Below, one piece after another: positions 16,382 to 25,496 of a stretch of DNA of 27,412 bases. A model generated the notes under the pieces. It worked only from the letters and a program-made list of their open reading frames with translations. It was not told the origin of the DNA and searched no databases. Every line of letters starts with the position of its first letter. Position 1 is the first letter of the stretch. The DNA comes from Chitinophagales bacterium. GTDB lineage: Bacteria > Bacteroidota > Bacteroidia > Chitinophagales > Chitinophagaceae. The DNA lies in assembly GCA_013297585.1 (NCBI GenBank), contig JAAFHG010000007.1:1-27412 (forward strand). Reading direction: 5' to 3'. The position numbers and the translations under genes are program-made.

Positions 16382-17878
16382 TTATTGCCAATCATCTGTT
16401 CTAAAAGGCGATGCTGGTAAACCGTTAAGGTTATAAAATAGCGCATCTGGATTACTAGCCCACGCATACCTTACAGCCACAGGATTTGCAACTATGCTAC
16501 TACTCACAATTACCTTATCGCCTTTAACTTTTGCAGTGGCCCAATAAAACTTTTTATCTACGCCAGCAATGGCAAAGCCAGTTAGTGTATCGCCTTTAAT
16601 AACTAGCCCCTTGCCTACATGGGTAAAACTAATTTCTGCTTCGTTACCTACAATTTTCATTGATTGATAAATAGGGCCAGAATAAGTATCTGTAGTGTTA
16701 TTATAGGCAAGATGATTAGCCGCCAAAAACAATCTTTTACCTACATCTTGTTTATTTTTTGGGTGAATATTATTGGCTTCGCCAATATCTATGGTTACTG
16801 CCATACCTGTATTTGGTACGTTCAATGTCATAAGCTGCGCTTCTCTCAACAAAGCCCATTCATCTTTAAAAACCGGCTCTGCAATTTTTATTTTATGGTT
16901 GGCTAATTGTACGAACACAAATGGTAAAGTGTTGTTTTGCCATTTTGTTCCCCAATCGTTAATAAGTAATGGAAATAAGCTACGATATTGAATTGCCTTT
17001 CTTGCATTATTTTCTCCTTGATACCATATAATACCTTTAATGCCATAAGGCACCAATGGGGCTATCATTGCGTTGTACAATGCGGATGGATAGTTTTTTT
17101 CTAAAGGTAATACAGGCGGTTTTTTGCTGCTAGCAGGTTGCGCTTTTAATGCGTCTCTTTCGGCTAAATAATTCGTGTATAATAATTCCCAATCTGCTTG
17201 TAGTTGTTGGTATTTTGTAATAGAATCTTTAAAATCAGGGTAGGTAAGCAGCGATTCGCCAGAGGTCCAAGCCTCTGCAGGTGATGCACCCCACGAAGAA
17301 GCAATAATACCAACTGGTATTAGTTTTTGCTGATGTAATTCTCTAGCAAAAAAATAGGCAACGGCTGAAAACTTTCTTGCATTTTCTGGTGTACAAATTT
17401 GCCATTCACCTTTTACTTTATCTAATGGTTTATGGCTAATGTTCATGCCTACAGTAAAAAAGCGAATAGCTGGATAGTTGGCGTCTGCAATCTCTTTGCC
17501 TGCATTTTTTATTTCAGGCATTAATAGTTGCATGTTAGATTGCCCACCAGCAAGCCAAACCTCACCTACAAACACCGAAGGATAAACAATAGAATCTGAT
17601 GCTGATGAAATTACCATTTTAAACGGGCCACCAGCCTTCATTACAGGTAGTTTCACCATCCATTTGCCTGTTTTATCAGCCTTTGTTTTTTGTACTTTAT
17701 CTACAAAAGAAATTGTAAGTTTTTCATTAGGTTTTGCAGTGCCCCAGATGGGCGGATTGATACCTTGCTGTAGCACCATATTATTGCCAAATATGCTTGC
17801 AGTATTGATGGTTTGTGCAAATAACTGGTTAGCAATAGCCATGAAAAGGCATAGCGTGTAAAAGCTTAGTTTGGTCAT
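16382..17878 (-). CDS. Secreted sialate O-acetylesterase-family esterase
   Basis: 498 residues with a signal peptide (MTKLSFYTLCLFMAIANQLF, then AQ). It has the SGNH/SASA-family pattern: EVWLAGGQSNMQ with the nucleophile Ser114, IIASSWGASPAEAW, IIWYQGENNA (about 283-292) and a terminal NNIHPKNKQDVG with the catalytic His372. The Asp three residues before that His in many relatives (DIHP) is Asn here (NIHP), which occurs in some members. Such enzymes remove O-acetyl groups from glycans: sialic acid, xylan or pectic rhamnogalacturonan. Given the rhamnose operon and fucosidase close by, a plant or algal polysaccharide is as likely as host sialic acid. It leads a two-gene unit with the GH128-like gene. 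Confidence 0.85.
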   Translation of the reverse strand: MTKLSFYTLCLFMAIANQLFAQTINTASIFGNNMVLQQGINPPIWGTAKPNEKLTISFVDKVQKTKADKTGKWMVKLPVMKAGGPFKMVISSASDSIVYPSVFVGEVWLAGGQSNMQLLMPEIKNAGKEIADANYPAIRFFTVGMNISHKPLDKVKGEWQICTPENARKFSAVAYFFARELHQQKLIPVGIIASSWGASPAEAWTSGESLLTYPDFKDSITKYQQLQADWELLYTNYLAERDALKAQPASSKKPPVLPLEKNYPSALYNAMIAPLVPYGIKGIIWYQGENNARKAIQYRSLFPLLINDWGTKWQNNTLPFVFVQLANHKIKIAEPVFKDEWALLREAQLMTLNVPNTGMAVTIDIGEANNIHPKNKQDVGKRLFLAANHLAYNNTTDTYSGPIYQSMKIVGNEAEISFTHVGKGLVIKGDTLTGFAIAGVDKKFYWATAKVKGDKVIVSSSIVANPVAVRYAWASNPDALFYNLNGLPASPFRTDDWQ

Positions 17879-18035
17879 GTAGTTTAAATTGTGTGACGGT
17901 ACAAATGTTTCTGATATATGTATATTGTAATTGCTTTATTAAGCACATTTTTGTTGAAGTTGCAATAGCTTACTTACTTGTTGTAGTTGAATAAGTGTGG
18001 GCAATACGTGGTATAGTAATTTCATATTTAAAGCG

Positions 18036-18054
18036 TTTCGTTGTAGCAACGAAA
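18036..18054. promoter_or_regulatory. Perfect hairpin in the esterase leader region
   Basis: TTTCGTTG-TAG-CAACGAAA, an 8-base-pair stem with a 3-base loop. It is 158-176 bases upstream of the esterase ATG and 21 bases from the repeated 54-base element. No T-run follows on either strand, so a terminator is unlikely; a leader structure or protein site is possible. Confidence 0.4.
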
Positions 18055-18074
18055 ATCGATTATTAATTCAGAAT

Positions 18075-18128
18075 AGTTAGGTATAATCAATTCAATCTTA
18101 GTGTGTTTATAAACCAAGTTGTAATAGG
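18075..18128 (-). promoter_or_regulatory. 54-base repeated upstream element, copy A
   Basis: Matches copy B at 21860-21913 at 42 of 54 positions with no gaps. Shared plus-strand blocks include GTTAGGTATAA, ATTCAA, CTTAG, GTGT and CCAAGTT. It is 197-250 bases upstream of the esterase start. On the minus strand it contains TAAGATTG, one base off the TAnnTTTG promoter box that copy B has exactly (TAAGTTTG). Shared promoter or activator site is the likely reading. Confidence 0.5.
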
Positions 18129-18369
18129 CGAATACAGCGTAATGCCGATACAGCTAATTAAAATTTATTTTAAGTGGCTATTTAAATGTATGTGATGCTA
18201 TTGTCCTCATTCAATTAGCACAGTATAAATATGCGCTTTGCATTCTAATTGTATTATTAATTATTATAATATAAATGTAAGGCTCCAGACGATATATATA
18301 ATAAATAGCTAATTTTACTGTTATTTGAAAGAGTATTTAACAAATACCTATAAAAATTAAAATATAAAT

Positions 18370-21141
18370 TTATATGTAATTCAAGTTGGCAGTTAGTGTA
18401 TCATTTTCTTTAAGCTCAAGTTTATTAAAAACAATAATTACTTTGCTATTGCGTATTTTAGTTGTTACACTTATTAACTTCTTATTTAAGCTAAGTGTAA
18501 TGCTTTCAGCAGTTACGCCTTCGCTTAATTCTACTGTTAATTGTTGTAGTGCTAATTTTCCATGTATAAGCTCAACGGTGTTTGTTTGATTTCCCTTAGT
18601 TCTTGTTTGTTGCAAGCTACCCCAACCTTCTGCGGCGGTAAAGGCTGCTTTAAAATTTTCGGGATTTATTTTTGGCGCAAAGCCAAGTTCACCATTTGGT
18701 CCATGATAAGTAAAGCCACAGGCTGCAATAAATGCACCATAACTTGCCATAGCTCTTGAATAATGATCGCTGCATTCTATTTCATTGTAAGGATTTCTTT
18801 TTGCAGCACTATATCTTTCGTGCACGGCTCTCATAATCGATAACCCTTCGTCTAATTTGTTTTCCCAAATCATATGGCTGCTTACTTGGTGTTCAAAACC
18901 AGTCATACATTCATTAAAATAGCCAAATTGCCAATGCTTTTCCCAATCATCCATTTTGCCACCCAAAGGCCATGTACACATTACCAAACCAGCTTCTCCA
19001 CTAAGTGCATAAGGTCTTCCTGAAATTGTGGGCGGTAAGCTATTTCGTAGTTTGCCCATATCTGGAACAAAATTGTATTTCCATAGGGCATCAAGCGAAC
19101 TATCAATCATTTCTTTATTGTACAACTGCCCAAGCCCTACTTGATGTGCCCAACCTTGCCCGAAAACTTGATCTATGTAGCAGCCTTTACCAATTCCTAT
19201 CGCCTTTTTGTGTTTAGGATCTTCTTGTTGAATAAAATATTCGCCATTAAAGAGCTTTTCTATATTCGTTTTGCCAGTTTCAAGAATATTAGTATACACC
19301 TGTTCTGCCTTTATATCATTCATCGCTTTTGCCATTGCTATTGCCGCTGCAAGTGCTGCTAAATAAAGCGATGTGATAACAGGAATATTGCCATACCATT
19401 CTGCATCTAAAGTATTGTGCTGTTCGCCAAAAATGGTACCGTTTGCTTCACCATCTTCTTTATCTAAGTTTATTAAATATTGTAGCGATAATTTTATGGC
19501 ATCCCAGTTTTTTTCAAGAAATGTTTTATCAGTTGATAATTGATAATCTCTATATGAGCGTAATGCAATGCCAGCTTGACCATCAGCTGCATACTTATTT
19601 GCCAAACCGCCTCTAAAATCAATACCACCCGTAGTTTTATCAATTACCAAAAAGTCAGTTTTTTCTCTCAAGTTTTTTTCTAATGAGGGAAAAATTCTAC
19701 CTAAAGCTTGTGCATAATGCCAAACATGCGTACAAGAACCCGAACAGCAACCTATGCCTTCCCATGCCCAAAAACGCCCATCCTTTAAAAGAAAAGATGT
19801 TTCTGTTGCTAAAATTGACGTGTTTAAAAATGCTCTATTTAAAAACCAATGCGGCAATGTTGAAGCTTCATAAAATACATTTTTCCAAGCTTGTGTTTTA
19901 GAATATAAATGGGTATAATTTTCTGCAATTGTTACAGCTACTTGCTTGGCGTCGTTAAATCGTGTGCTGTAATGGCGCCCTTTATTTTCGCCTTTAGTTT
20001 TTGCATTCTGCGGAAGTTTTACATTAGGGAAATACCAACTGATAATGAACGTAATGTCTTTTGTTTCGTTCGCTTCTAAATGTATGGTTTTACTTAAAGT
20101 ACCAATTAGTTGCTCGTGTAAAGCAGCAGAAGCTTGCTGTGTTGTTTTTTGGGGAAATAGAGGATTGCCATTTGCTAGTATGGCTGCTTCGCCTTTTGTT
20201 TTTTCATTTTTAGAAATCAGCAGTAAAGACATACTACCAAAATCGCTACTATCCTTTACTGTTTGGCTAGCTGTATTAGCCTTGCAAGCTAACACTGTGT
20301 TGCCATTATGTTGTTCAATGGTATTGGTAAGTACCACATCGTTTGCCTCTTTTGTTTTATTTAAAACCGCATTTTGCAACCATCCTGCTAATTCAACACT
20401 CAGCTTTTTATTACTAGTGTTTTTTACTTTATAGGTCATTACGGTAGCAGGGTAGCTAGACGATGCAACATCTAAAGGAATAAAAGGCGAAAAGGATTGT
20501 AAGCTTATTGCAACAGGTAATTGCGCATCGCTGTAGCTAATTTCAGCCATAGGATATTGACCTTTAAAACTGATATTGTTAAACCCTTTAAAGTCTAAAC
20601 TTTTCTCCCAAACTTTTTTCCCTTGTACTACTTTTATACCAAAGCCTTGCTCAAATGGATATTCTGGCGAAACGGGAAAAATATAATTGGCACCATCTCT
20701 TGGTTTAGTCGTTTTTCTTCCCCCCCAATCATTATAAGTTTTGTCAATTATACCTTCTTTATTTTCATTAAAAATATCCCAAAGCCACAGTTTTCCATCA
20801 CCACCTAAATACACTGTACCACTACACAAACCACCAATGGGCATTCCTATATATGCTAGTTCTTTTCCTGTGTAAACTTCTGCATTACCCCTTTCGTACA
20901 GGCTTTTATACCAATTGGTAGATAGGCCTTTGTTAGTAGGAATATTGTATTTAACGCCAATGTAATTGTTTGAACCAATGGCATTGGCACCAACAATTAC
21001 ACCACTAGTAGTTAAGCCTAGCATTTTAATAAAATCTCTTCTCACAATGCCTTGTATTGGCTCTGCCGCAACAGTTTTTTTTGGTGGGCAACAGCCAGTA
21101 CTTGGGTCGCAGCAGGCATTGCTATTTTGTTCGTTACTCAT
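18370..21141 (-). CDS. GH116-like glycosidase with a Tat signal and Cys-rich N-terminus
   Basis: 923 residues resembling non-lysosomal glucosylceramidase/beta-glucosidase (GH116, GBA2-type). The N-terminal beta-sandwich opens with YIGMPIGGLCSGTVYLGGDG (97-116) and the helical barrel runs from about 425. By comparison with GBA2-type enzymes, Glu461 in FWAWEGIGCCSGSCTHVW is the probable nucleophile and Asp579 in EQHNTLDAEWYG the probable acid/base. Residues 34-49 are a twin-arginine motif and hydrophobic stretch (VRRDFIKMLGLTTSGVIV), so export is by Tat. Before it lies an unusual cysteine cluster, NACCDPSTGCCPP (8-20). The start codon overlaps the upstream gene's stop by one base (TAATG), a sign of translational coupling. 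Substrate is unknown; beta-glucosides, xylosides or glucosylated lipids are all possible for this family. Confidence 0.82.
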   Translation of the reverse strand: MSNEQNSNACCDPSTGCCPPKKTVAAEPIQGIVRRDFIKMLGLTTSGVIVGANAIGSNNYIGVKYNIPTNKGLSTNWYKSLYERGNAEVYTGKELAYIGMPIGGLCSGTVYLGGDGKLWLWDIFNENKEGIIDKTYNDWGGRKTTKPRDGANYIFPVSPEYPFEQGFGIKVVQGKKVWEKSLDFKGFNNISFKGQYPMAEISYSDAQLPVAISLQSFSPFIPLDVASSSYPATVMTYKVKNTSNKKLSVELAGWLQNAVLNKTKEANDVVLTNTIEQHNGNTVLACKANTASQTVKDSSDFGSMSLLLISKNEKTKGEAAILANGNPLFPQKTTQQASAALHEQLIGTLSKTIHLEANETKDITFIISWYFPNVKLPQNAKTKGENKGRHYSTRFNDAKQVAVTIAENYTHLYSKTQAWKNVFYEASTLPHWFLNRAFLNTSILATETSFLLKDGRFWAWEGIGCCSGSCTHVWHYAQALGRIFPSLEKNLREKTDFLVIDKTTGGIDFRGGLANKYAADGQAGIALRSYRDYQLSTDKTFLEKNWDAIKLSLQYLINLDKEDGEANGTIFGEQHNTLDAEWYGNIPVITSLYLAALAAAIAMAKAMNDIKAEQVYTNILETGKTNIEKLFNGEYFIQQEDPKHKKAIGIGKGCYIDQVFGQGWAHQVGLGQLYNKEMIDSSLDALWKYNFVPDMGKLRNSLPPTISGRPYALSGEAGLVMCTWPLGGKMDDWEKHWQFGYFNECMTGFEHQVSSHMIWENKLDEGLSIMRAVHERYSAAKRNPYNEIECSDHYSRAMASYGAFIAACGFTYHGPNGELGFAPKINPENFKAAFTAAEGWGSLQQTRTKGNQTNTVELIHGKLALQQLTVELSEGVTAESITLSLNKKLISVTTKIRNSKVIIVFNKLELKENDTLTANLNYI

Positions 21142-21725
21142 TAGTTTTTGAATCGTTGTTTTAATAAATTTTCCCTAAGCTTTTCTTCTGCCTTGGCATT
21201 CCAATAGCCACACTCTAGCTGAAAGAAAACAGAGGTATAAGGGATAGCCATATTTGTTTTTATAACTAGCACATTAAACAGTTTTGCAGAGGCGTCTAGC
21301 TCTCTAATAACGTCTTCATGTAACATGTTTTTAACTGGTTTACCTTTTAACAATGCATCTAAATGCCTTCTATAATCTTCAATGCCCGGCGCACTTTCTT
21401 CTACTACAAATGCCATCTCTTTATCAGTATAAATATTGGCAGATACATGCTTAATCTTTTCTATTGATTTGATAACAACATCTACTGCTTCCAATTGGGT
21501 AGCATCAATGGTAATTGTTTTTATTGCAGCATTGCTTTGTTGTGGGTAAGCGCCATCTGCAATTACAATCCAATTTCTATGACCAAATAATTTTATGGTT
21601 TCTGTCACTTCTTGTTGCCATCTTGGCGAAGTAGGTGTTTCTTCAGCACTAACATTTGTTTTGGCGGGTTGAGAACAGGATAATGATGATATAATGATGA
21701 CGGCGGCAAGCAATTTTGTTATCAT
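21141..21725 (-). CDS. Predicted exported RbsD/FucU-like sugar mutarotase
   Basis: 194 residues. Residues 1-17 (MITKLLAAVIIISSLSC) look like a lipoprotein signal, with Cys17 as the lipid site; the lipobox is atypical but acceptable for Bacteroidota. The mature part follows the RbsD/FucU fold pattern: KLFGHRNWIVIADGAYP (45-61) matches the family's GHxDxIVIADANFP-type segment, with His49 and Asp57 at the key places, and the end, IKTNMAIPYTSVFFQLECGY (155-174), matches the TPYANIIL-type closing motif (Tyr163). RbsD and FucU change the anomeric form of ribose or fucose in the cytoplasm; an exported version would act on sugars freed outside. It is coupled to the GH116-like gene and faces the fucosidase across a 332-base gap. 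The assignment is by motif comparison and is moderate. Confidence 0.6.
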   Translation of the reverse strand: MITKLLAAVIIISSLSCSQPAKTNVSAEETPTSPRWQQEVTETIKLFGHRNWIVIADGAYPQQSNAAIKTITIDATQLEAVDVVIKSIEKIKHVSANIYTDKEMAFVVEESAPGIEDYRRHLDALLKGKPVKNMLHEDVIRELDASAKLFNVLVIKTNMAIPYTSVFFQLECGYWNAKAEEKLRENLLKQRFKN

Positions 21726-22057
21726 TTTGGATGATATTTAAAATCTGTACTCAAATGAATTTATCAGATAATTTATGATACTTGTAAACAAGCTACCCTA
21801 AATACAAATTCTTGATTTACTATAATTAAAAAGCGAATTTCTGCTTTAAAGCCGTGATTGGTTAGGTATAAGCTATTCAAACTTAGGGTGTGTACTAGCC
21901 AAGTTATTATTGGAAGATGAAAAACGAATTTATTGATGCTAATTTCAATTGTAAGTTAGTTAGGCAACGATTGTAAGCACTTTAACGGTAAAATGACTGA
22001 AACATTTTTGCTAGTTAGCTTTTATTCTATTAAACAGTAAAATAATTATTTAAGTAA
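21726..22057. other. 332-base divergent promoter region between mutarotase-like gene and fucosidase
   Basis: No gene on either strand. It must serve two divergent units. It holds copy B of the 54-base element (21860-21913) and, beside it, GCTTTAAAGC (21843-21852), a perfect 10-base palindrome. The right part, nearest the fucosidase, is AT-rich with no clear TAnnTTTG box on the plus strand. Confidence 0.6.
21860..21913 (-). promoter_or_regulatory. 54-base repeated upstream element, copy B
   Basis: Partner of copy A (18075-18128), 42 of 54 identical, same orientation. It is 135-188 bases upstream of the mutarotase-like gene. On the minus strand it contains TAAGTTTG, an exact TAnnTTTG -7 box, pointing at the mutarotase/GH116 unit; a TTGG lies upstream but only 13 bases away, shorter than the usual 19-21. 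It is also 145-198 bases upstream of the fucosidase on the other strand. Confidence 0.5.
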
Positions 22058-23548
22058 ATGATAATCAATAAAGTAGAAGACTTTTTAAAAAAACAACTTG
22101 TGTTGTTGCTATTATTAGTAAGCTCCAATGTTTGCTCTCAAAATGTAAAAGTAGAGATGTCATCTGCACAACGAAGTCAAATAAAAAGAGGCTATGGTAT
22201 GTTTATTCATTTCGGTATTAATACGTTTAACGAAATTGAATGGTCTAATGGAAAATTACCTGCATCATCTTACAACCCTACCAACTTAGATTGCGATCAA
22301 TGGGTTAAAATAGCCAAAGAAGCTGGGTTTAGGTATGTAATTCTTGTAACCAAGCACCATGATGGGTTTTGTCTTTGGGATAGTAAATTCACCGACTACG
22401 ATGTAGCTGCATCGCCAGTAAAAGTAGATGTGGTGGGCGAAGTAGCAAAAGCATGTAAAAAATATGGCATAAAGTTAGGCTTATATTATTCTTTGTGGGA
22501 TAGGCACGAGCCGAGTTATAAAAATAATAGCGACTATGTTGCCTACATGAAAAACCAATTAACCGAATTGATGACCAATTATGGCGCTATCTGTGAATTG
22601 TGGTTTGATGGTGCGTGGGATAAAAAAGGCTACAATTGGAATTTACAACAGATATACAGTGATGTAAAAAAGTTACAGCCCAATTGCATGATTACGGTAA
22701 ATCATTCTATCGGTAAGCCTATCAATCGCAACGTTACACAACTGCCAGAAAATTATGCAACGGGCGATCCTATACGATATTTTCCAATTGACTTTAGAAT
22801 AAAAGACCCCAATTTGGTTAGATGGGATGATCCTAAATATTATGAACGTGATAGTACACTGTATTACTTGCCATTTGAACATACCATTTGCTTATCGGAT
22901 AGATGGAATTGGTTTCAAAAGAAAAATGTGTTAGTACCCAGGCCATTAGATGAACTAGAAGCATTGTTTTATTGGGGTACGGCCAACGATAATATTTTGA
23001 TTATTAATGTGCCACCCGATATAACAGGTAAAATTAGAACAAATGAAGAACATAGAATTTTAGAATTGGCCGATAGATTAGGCATTCGTGGTGGTAAAAA
23101 GAAATTACCAACAGGCCCAATTAATTTGGCATTTAAACAGCCTGTTGTTGCAAGTACAGCCTTAGAACAGCATCCTGCAACTTATGCCAATGACTTTAGT
23201 TTAGAATCGTTTTGGGCAGCCACAGATTCTATGGCCGATATTGTAATGTTGTTTGATAGTAGCGTATCTTTTAATTATATAAGTATTTTTGAAAATGCTA
23301 CTTTAAAAGATTTAGGCGATAATTTTTCTAAGCTGCGAGTGTTTTCTATTAAAGAATATGAACTACAAGCATTTGTGGGTAAAAATTGGGATACGTTTTA
23401 TAAAGGCGATATTATTGGTGCTTGCAAAATAATTAACCTACCTAAATACATTGTAACAGATAAGGTTCGATTAAAAATTACACAATCTAATGGTAAGCCA
23501 TCAATTTGCCATATTGGTATATCTAAATTGACCAACGCAAAGAAGTAG
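22058..23548 (+). CDS. Secreted alpha-L-fucosidase (GH29)
   Basis: 496 residues with an N-terminal signal (hydrophobic core LVLLLLLVSSNVCS, about 14-27). The GH29 barrel (about 35-345) has RGYGMFIHFGINTF, ILVTKHHDGFCLWDS (95-109), LGLYYSLWDR and ELWFDGAWDKKG, where Asp184 is the expected nucleophile. Family enzymes release terminal alpha-L-fucose with retention. The C-terminal part (about 360-495: ALEQHPATYANDFSLESFWA, later LRVFSIKEYELQAF) looks like a discoidin-type F5/8 carbohydrate-binding domain. The gene is divergent from the mutarotase-like/GH116 pair. Export by the signal puts fucose release in the periplasm or outside. Linkage preference and the exact acid/base residue cannot be read from sequence. 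Confidence 0.92.
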   Translation: MIINKVEDFLKKQLVLLLLLVSSNVCSQNVKVEMSSAQRSQIKRGYGMFIHFGINTFNEIEWSNGKLPASSYNPTNLDCDQWVKIAKEAGFRYVILVTKHHDGFCLWDSKFTDYDVAASPVKVDVVGEVAKACKKYGIKLGLYYSLWDRHEPSYKNNSDYVAYMKNQLTELMTNYGAICELWFDGAWDKKGYNWNLQQIYSDVKKLQPNCMITVNHSIGKPINRNVTQLPENYATGDPIRYFPIDFRIKDPNLVRWDDPKYYERDSTLYYLPFEHTICLSDRWNWFQKKNVLVPRPLDELEALFYWGTANDNILIINVPPDITGKIRTNEEHRILELADRLGIRGGKKKLPTGPINLAFKQPVVASTALEQHPATYANDFSLESFWAATDSMADIVMLFDSSVSFNYISIFENATLKDLGDNFSKLRVFSIKEYELQAFVGKNWDTFYKGDIIGACKIINLPKYIVTDKVRLKITQSNGKPSICHIGISKLTNAKK

Positions 23549-23859
23549 TTTTAAAATATTATTGAAGAATGCATTCTCTCGCCAGTTTTTTGGTTGCTCG
23601 CTCTTCGGGATTCCCTCAATAAGCGGCAATCTTATTATAAACCTTAGAACAACTGTATGAGATAGGCTCTATTCATGAATGCTTTCTTTGTGCTAAATTG
23701 TTATAGTTTCTAGTAAAGGCCGTTGGAACATTGGTGTTATTAAACCCAACTAGGCGTGGTTTACCATCTTCACACTCGGCGTATGGCTTTGCCTACGCCG
23801 TTTCTAAACTTGCTGCAAATACTTTTTTAGTTGTAGCAAATGCTAAGATGAGTACAACG
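23549..23859. other. 311-base region without a recognisable gene before the RHS remnant
   Basis: The sequence between the fucosidase stop and the first recognisable RHS residue. A reading frame opens at 23731 and continues into the RHS part, but its first ~43 residues do not resemble the usual RHS text. A hairpin occurs at 23778-23799. Possibly it marks the breakpoint where the rest of a large RHS gene was lost. Confidence 0.5.
23778..23799. repeat. Hairpin near the RHS breakpoint
   Basis: GGCGTA-T-GGC-TTT-GCC-TACGCC folds into a 9-base-pair stem with one bulged T. Its inner word, TGGCTTTGCC, recurs in two hairpins on the other side of the RHS gene (25923-25935 and 25971-25983). Confidence 0.4.
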
Positions 23860-25496
23860 GGTAATACCAGAATGGTATTAACGGATGAACAACAAGTAAA
23901 TGCCTACCCGCCAGCTAGTATGGAAACAGCCAATGCTACGACCGAAAATAGTTTTACGCCAACATAGAAACCACGAGAACAGATAAGCCAATAGATTACC
24001 CAACTGATACCTATACTAGCCCTAATGATAAAGTAGCCATGGTAAATGGTAGTGGCAATAAAATAGGTACTAGTATAGTGCTGAAAGTAATGGCAGGCGA
24101 TAAGGTAGACATTAGGGCAAACAGTTGGTATAGACTTAATGGCACAACACCAAATCCCTCAACAGGTAGCCCAGTAACAGATTTAGTGACAACATTAGCC
24201 AATGGTGCAGTAAAAGCAGCGGGTGGTGCAGTACATGGTGCAACCTCTGCCATCTTGCAATCAAGTGGTACACTAACGCCGGGCATATCCAATTTTTTAA
24301 TTGACCAAACAAACAATTATGGCAGCGGCAATGGTAAGCCTAAGGCATTTATCAATTGGATATTATTTGATGAGCAGTTTAAATATGTGGCGGGTAGCAG
24401 TAGCAGTGCCGACCCTGTGGGCAACGACCAAGAATTTAAAACGCATTTGCTGCAAAATATCCCAATGAGTAAGAATGGTTTTCTGTACATTTACGAAAGC
24501 AACGAAACGCCAAACGTTAACGTGTTCTTTGATAATTTACAGGCAACGCATACCAAGGGGCCATTGGTAGAGGAAACGCATTACTATCCGTTCGGGTTGG
24601 TGATGCAAGGCATATCCTCAAGGGCTGCAAATGGTTTAGTAAATAAAAGGAAGTTTAACAAAGGCAGTGAGTTGCAAAATGAGGAGTTCAGTGATGGAAG
24701 TGGTTTAGAGTGGTATGATGTTATGGCAAGGACTTATGACCCACAGTTGGGGCGTTTTATGCAAATTGACCCAATAGCCGATGAAGAAAATCAAGAAAGC
24801 TGGAGTGTTTATCACTACTCCTATAATAACCCACTACTTTACAATGACCCTGATGGAAAAAATCCTATACTGGGTGCAATTATTGGTGCATTTACTGAAT
24901 ATGCTGGAATAATAAGTAATAAAATGTTGTTTGAGAATATGAGTTTCTCACAAGCAAATAGTGATTTAGGATGGGGCGATGCACTTGATATAACAATTGC
25001 AGCAGGTTTTGGTGCAGCTTCTGGGGCGTTAGATGGTGGAATAACAAAGTTTGCTTCTTGGGCTAAATCACCTACAAATCAAAAAATTTTAGTTAAGCTA
25101 TTAGAGGTAGGAGTATCGGCTTTAGAAAGTAGTTTAAAAGCTATGTTTAAAGATGAAGATTTTGACTTAATGAGTATATTGTCAGGTGCTTTAGCAGAGG
25201 TTGGTTTAGGTTCTCTATTGAAAACAAATATTCATAAAAATGCAGCAGATAATTCTACGGCTGCTGCTAATGCTGCAACAAAAAAAGCTGATGATTTAGC
25301 TAAACGAAAAAAACCAAATGAGAGACTGGTCAATAATAAAAAGAATGAAGCAGCTCAACAGAAAAAGAATGCAAAACTAAATACAAACCTTGACAATACT
25401 GGAAAAGTGATAAAAGGTTCTACTGCAAAAACTGGCTCTAATGCTGCACAAAATGCTACTAAAAAGAAGAAAGAAAAAAAGAAAACTGAAAGCTAA
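23860..25496 (+). pseudogene. 3' end of an RHS/YD-repeat gene, frameshifted
   Basis: The C-terminal ~545 codons of a Bacteroidota RHS-type surface protein. Recognisable text starts at GNTRMVLTDEQQVNAYPPAS (23860 on), where intact proteins would have DHLGNTRMVLTDE. The frame stops at 23965, but adding one T to the run at 23952-23955 restores NSFYANIETTRTDKPIDYPT and joins the main frame, which is open to 25496 (ATG at 24039 available). The core then reads KVMAGDKVDIRANSWY, FFDNLQATHTKGPLVEETHY, YPFGLVMQGISS, GLEWYDVMARTYDPQLGRFM and NNPLLYNDPDGKNP, all typical. After DPDG comes a ~210-residue variable tail with hydrophobic stretches and a Lys-rich end. Such tails are often toxins, but no known toxin motif was found. 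The upstream YD repeats are missing. Confidence 0.8.

Larger units (their letters stand above)
17879..18369. other. 491-base intergenic region upstream of the esterase
   Basis: No credible gene on either strand. It lies between the start of the esterase and the end of the GH116-like gene, both minus strand, so it must hold the esterase promoter. It contains a perfect 8-base hairpin (18036-18054) and one copy of a 54-base repeated element (18075-18128). The rest is AT-rich, mainly TAAT and ATTTA runs at 18240-18369, with no recognised motif. Confidence 0.7.

Noticed and set aside
18036..18054. Hairpin as the terminator of the GH116-like gene
   Set aside because: It is over 300 bases past the stop and lacks a T-run on the minus strand.
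20045..20434. Plus-strand frame of 129 residues inside the GH116-like gene
   Set aside because: Antisense shadow with hydrophobic low-complexity text; the minus-strand enzyme explains the region.
15095..23548. A complete polysaccharide utilisation locus
   Set aside because: No SusC/SusD pair, sugar-sensing hybrid kinase or anti-sigma/sigma pair is present in the cluster.
23952..23967. Programmed frameshift in the RHS gene
   Set aside because: The T-run is only four bases and no slippery heptamer or downstream structure was seen; with the 5' end also lost, decay or a base-call error is simpler.
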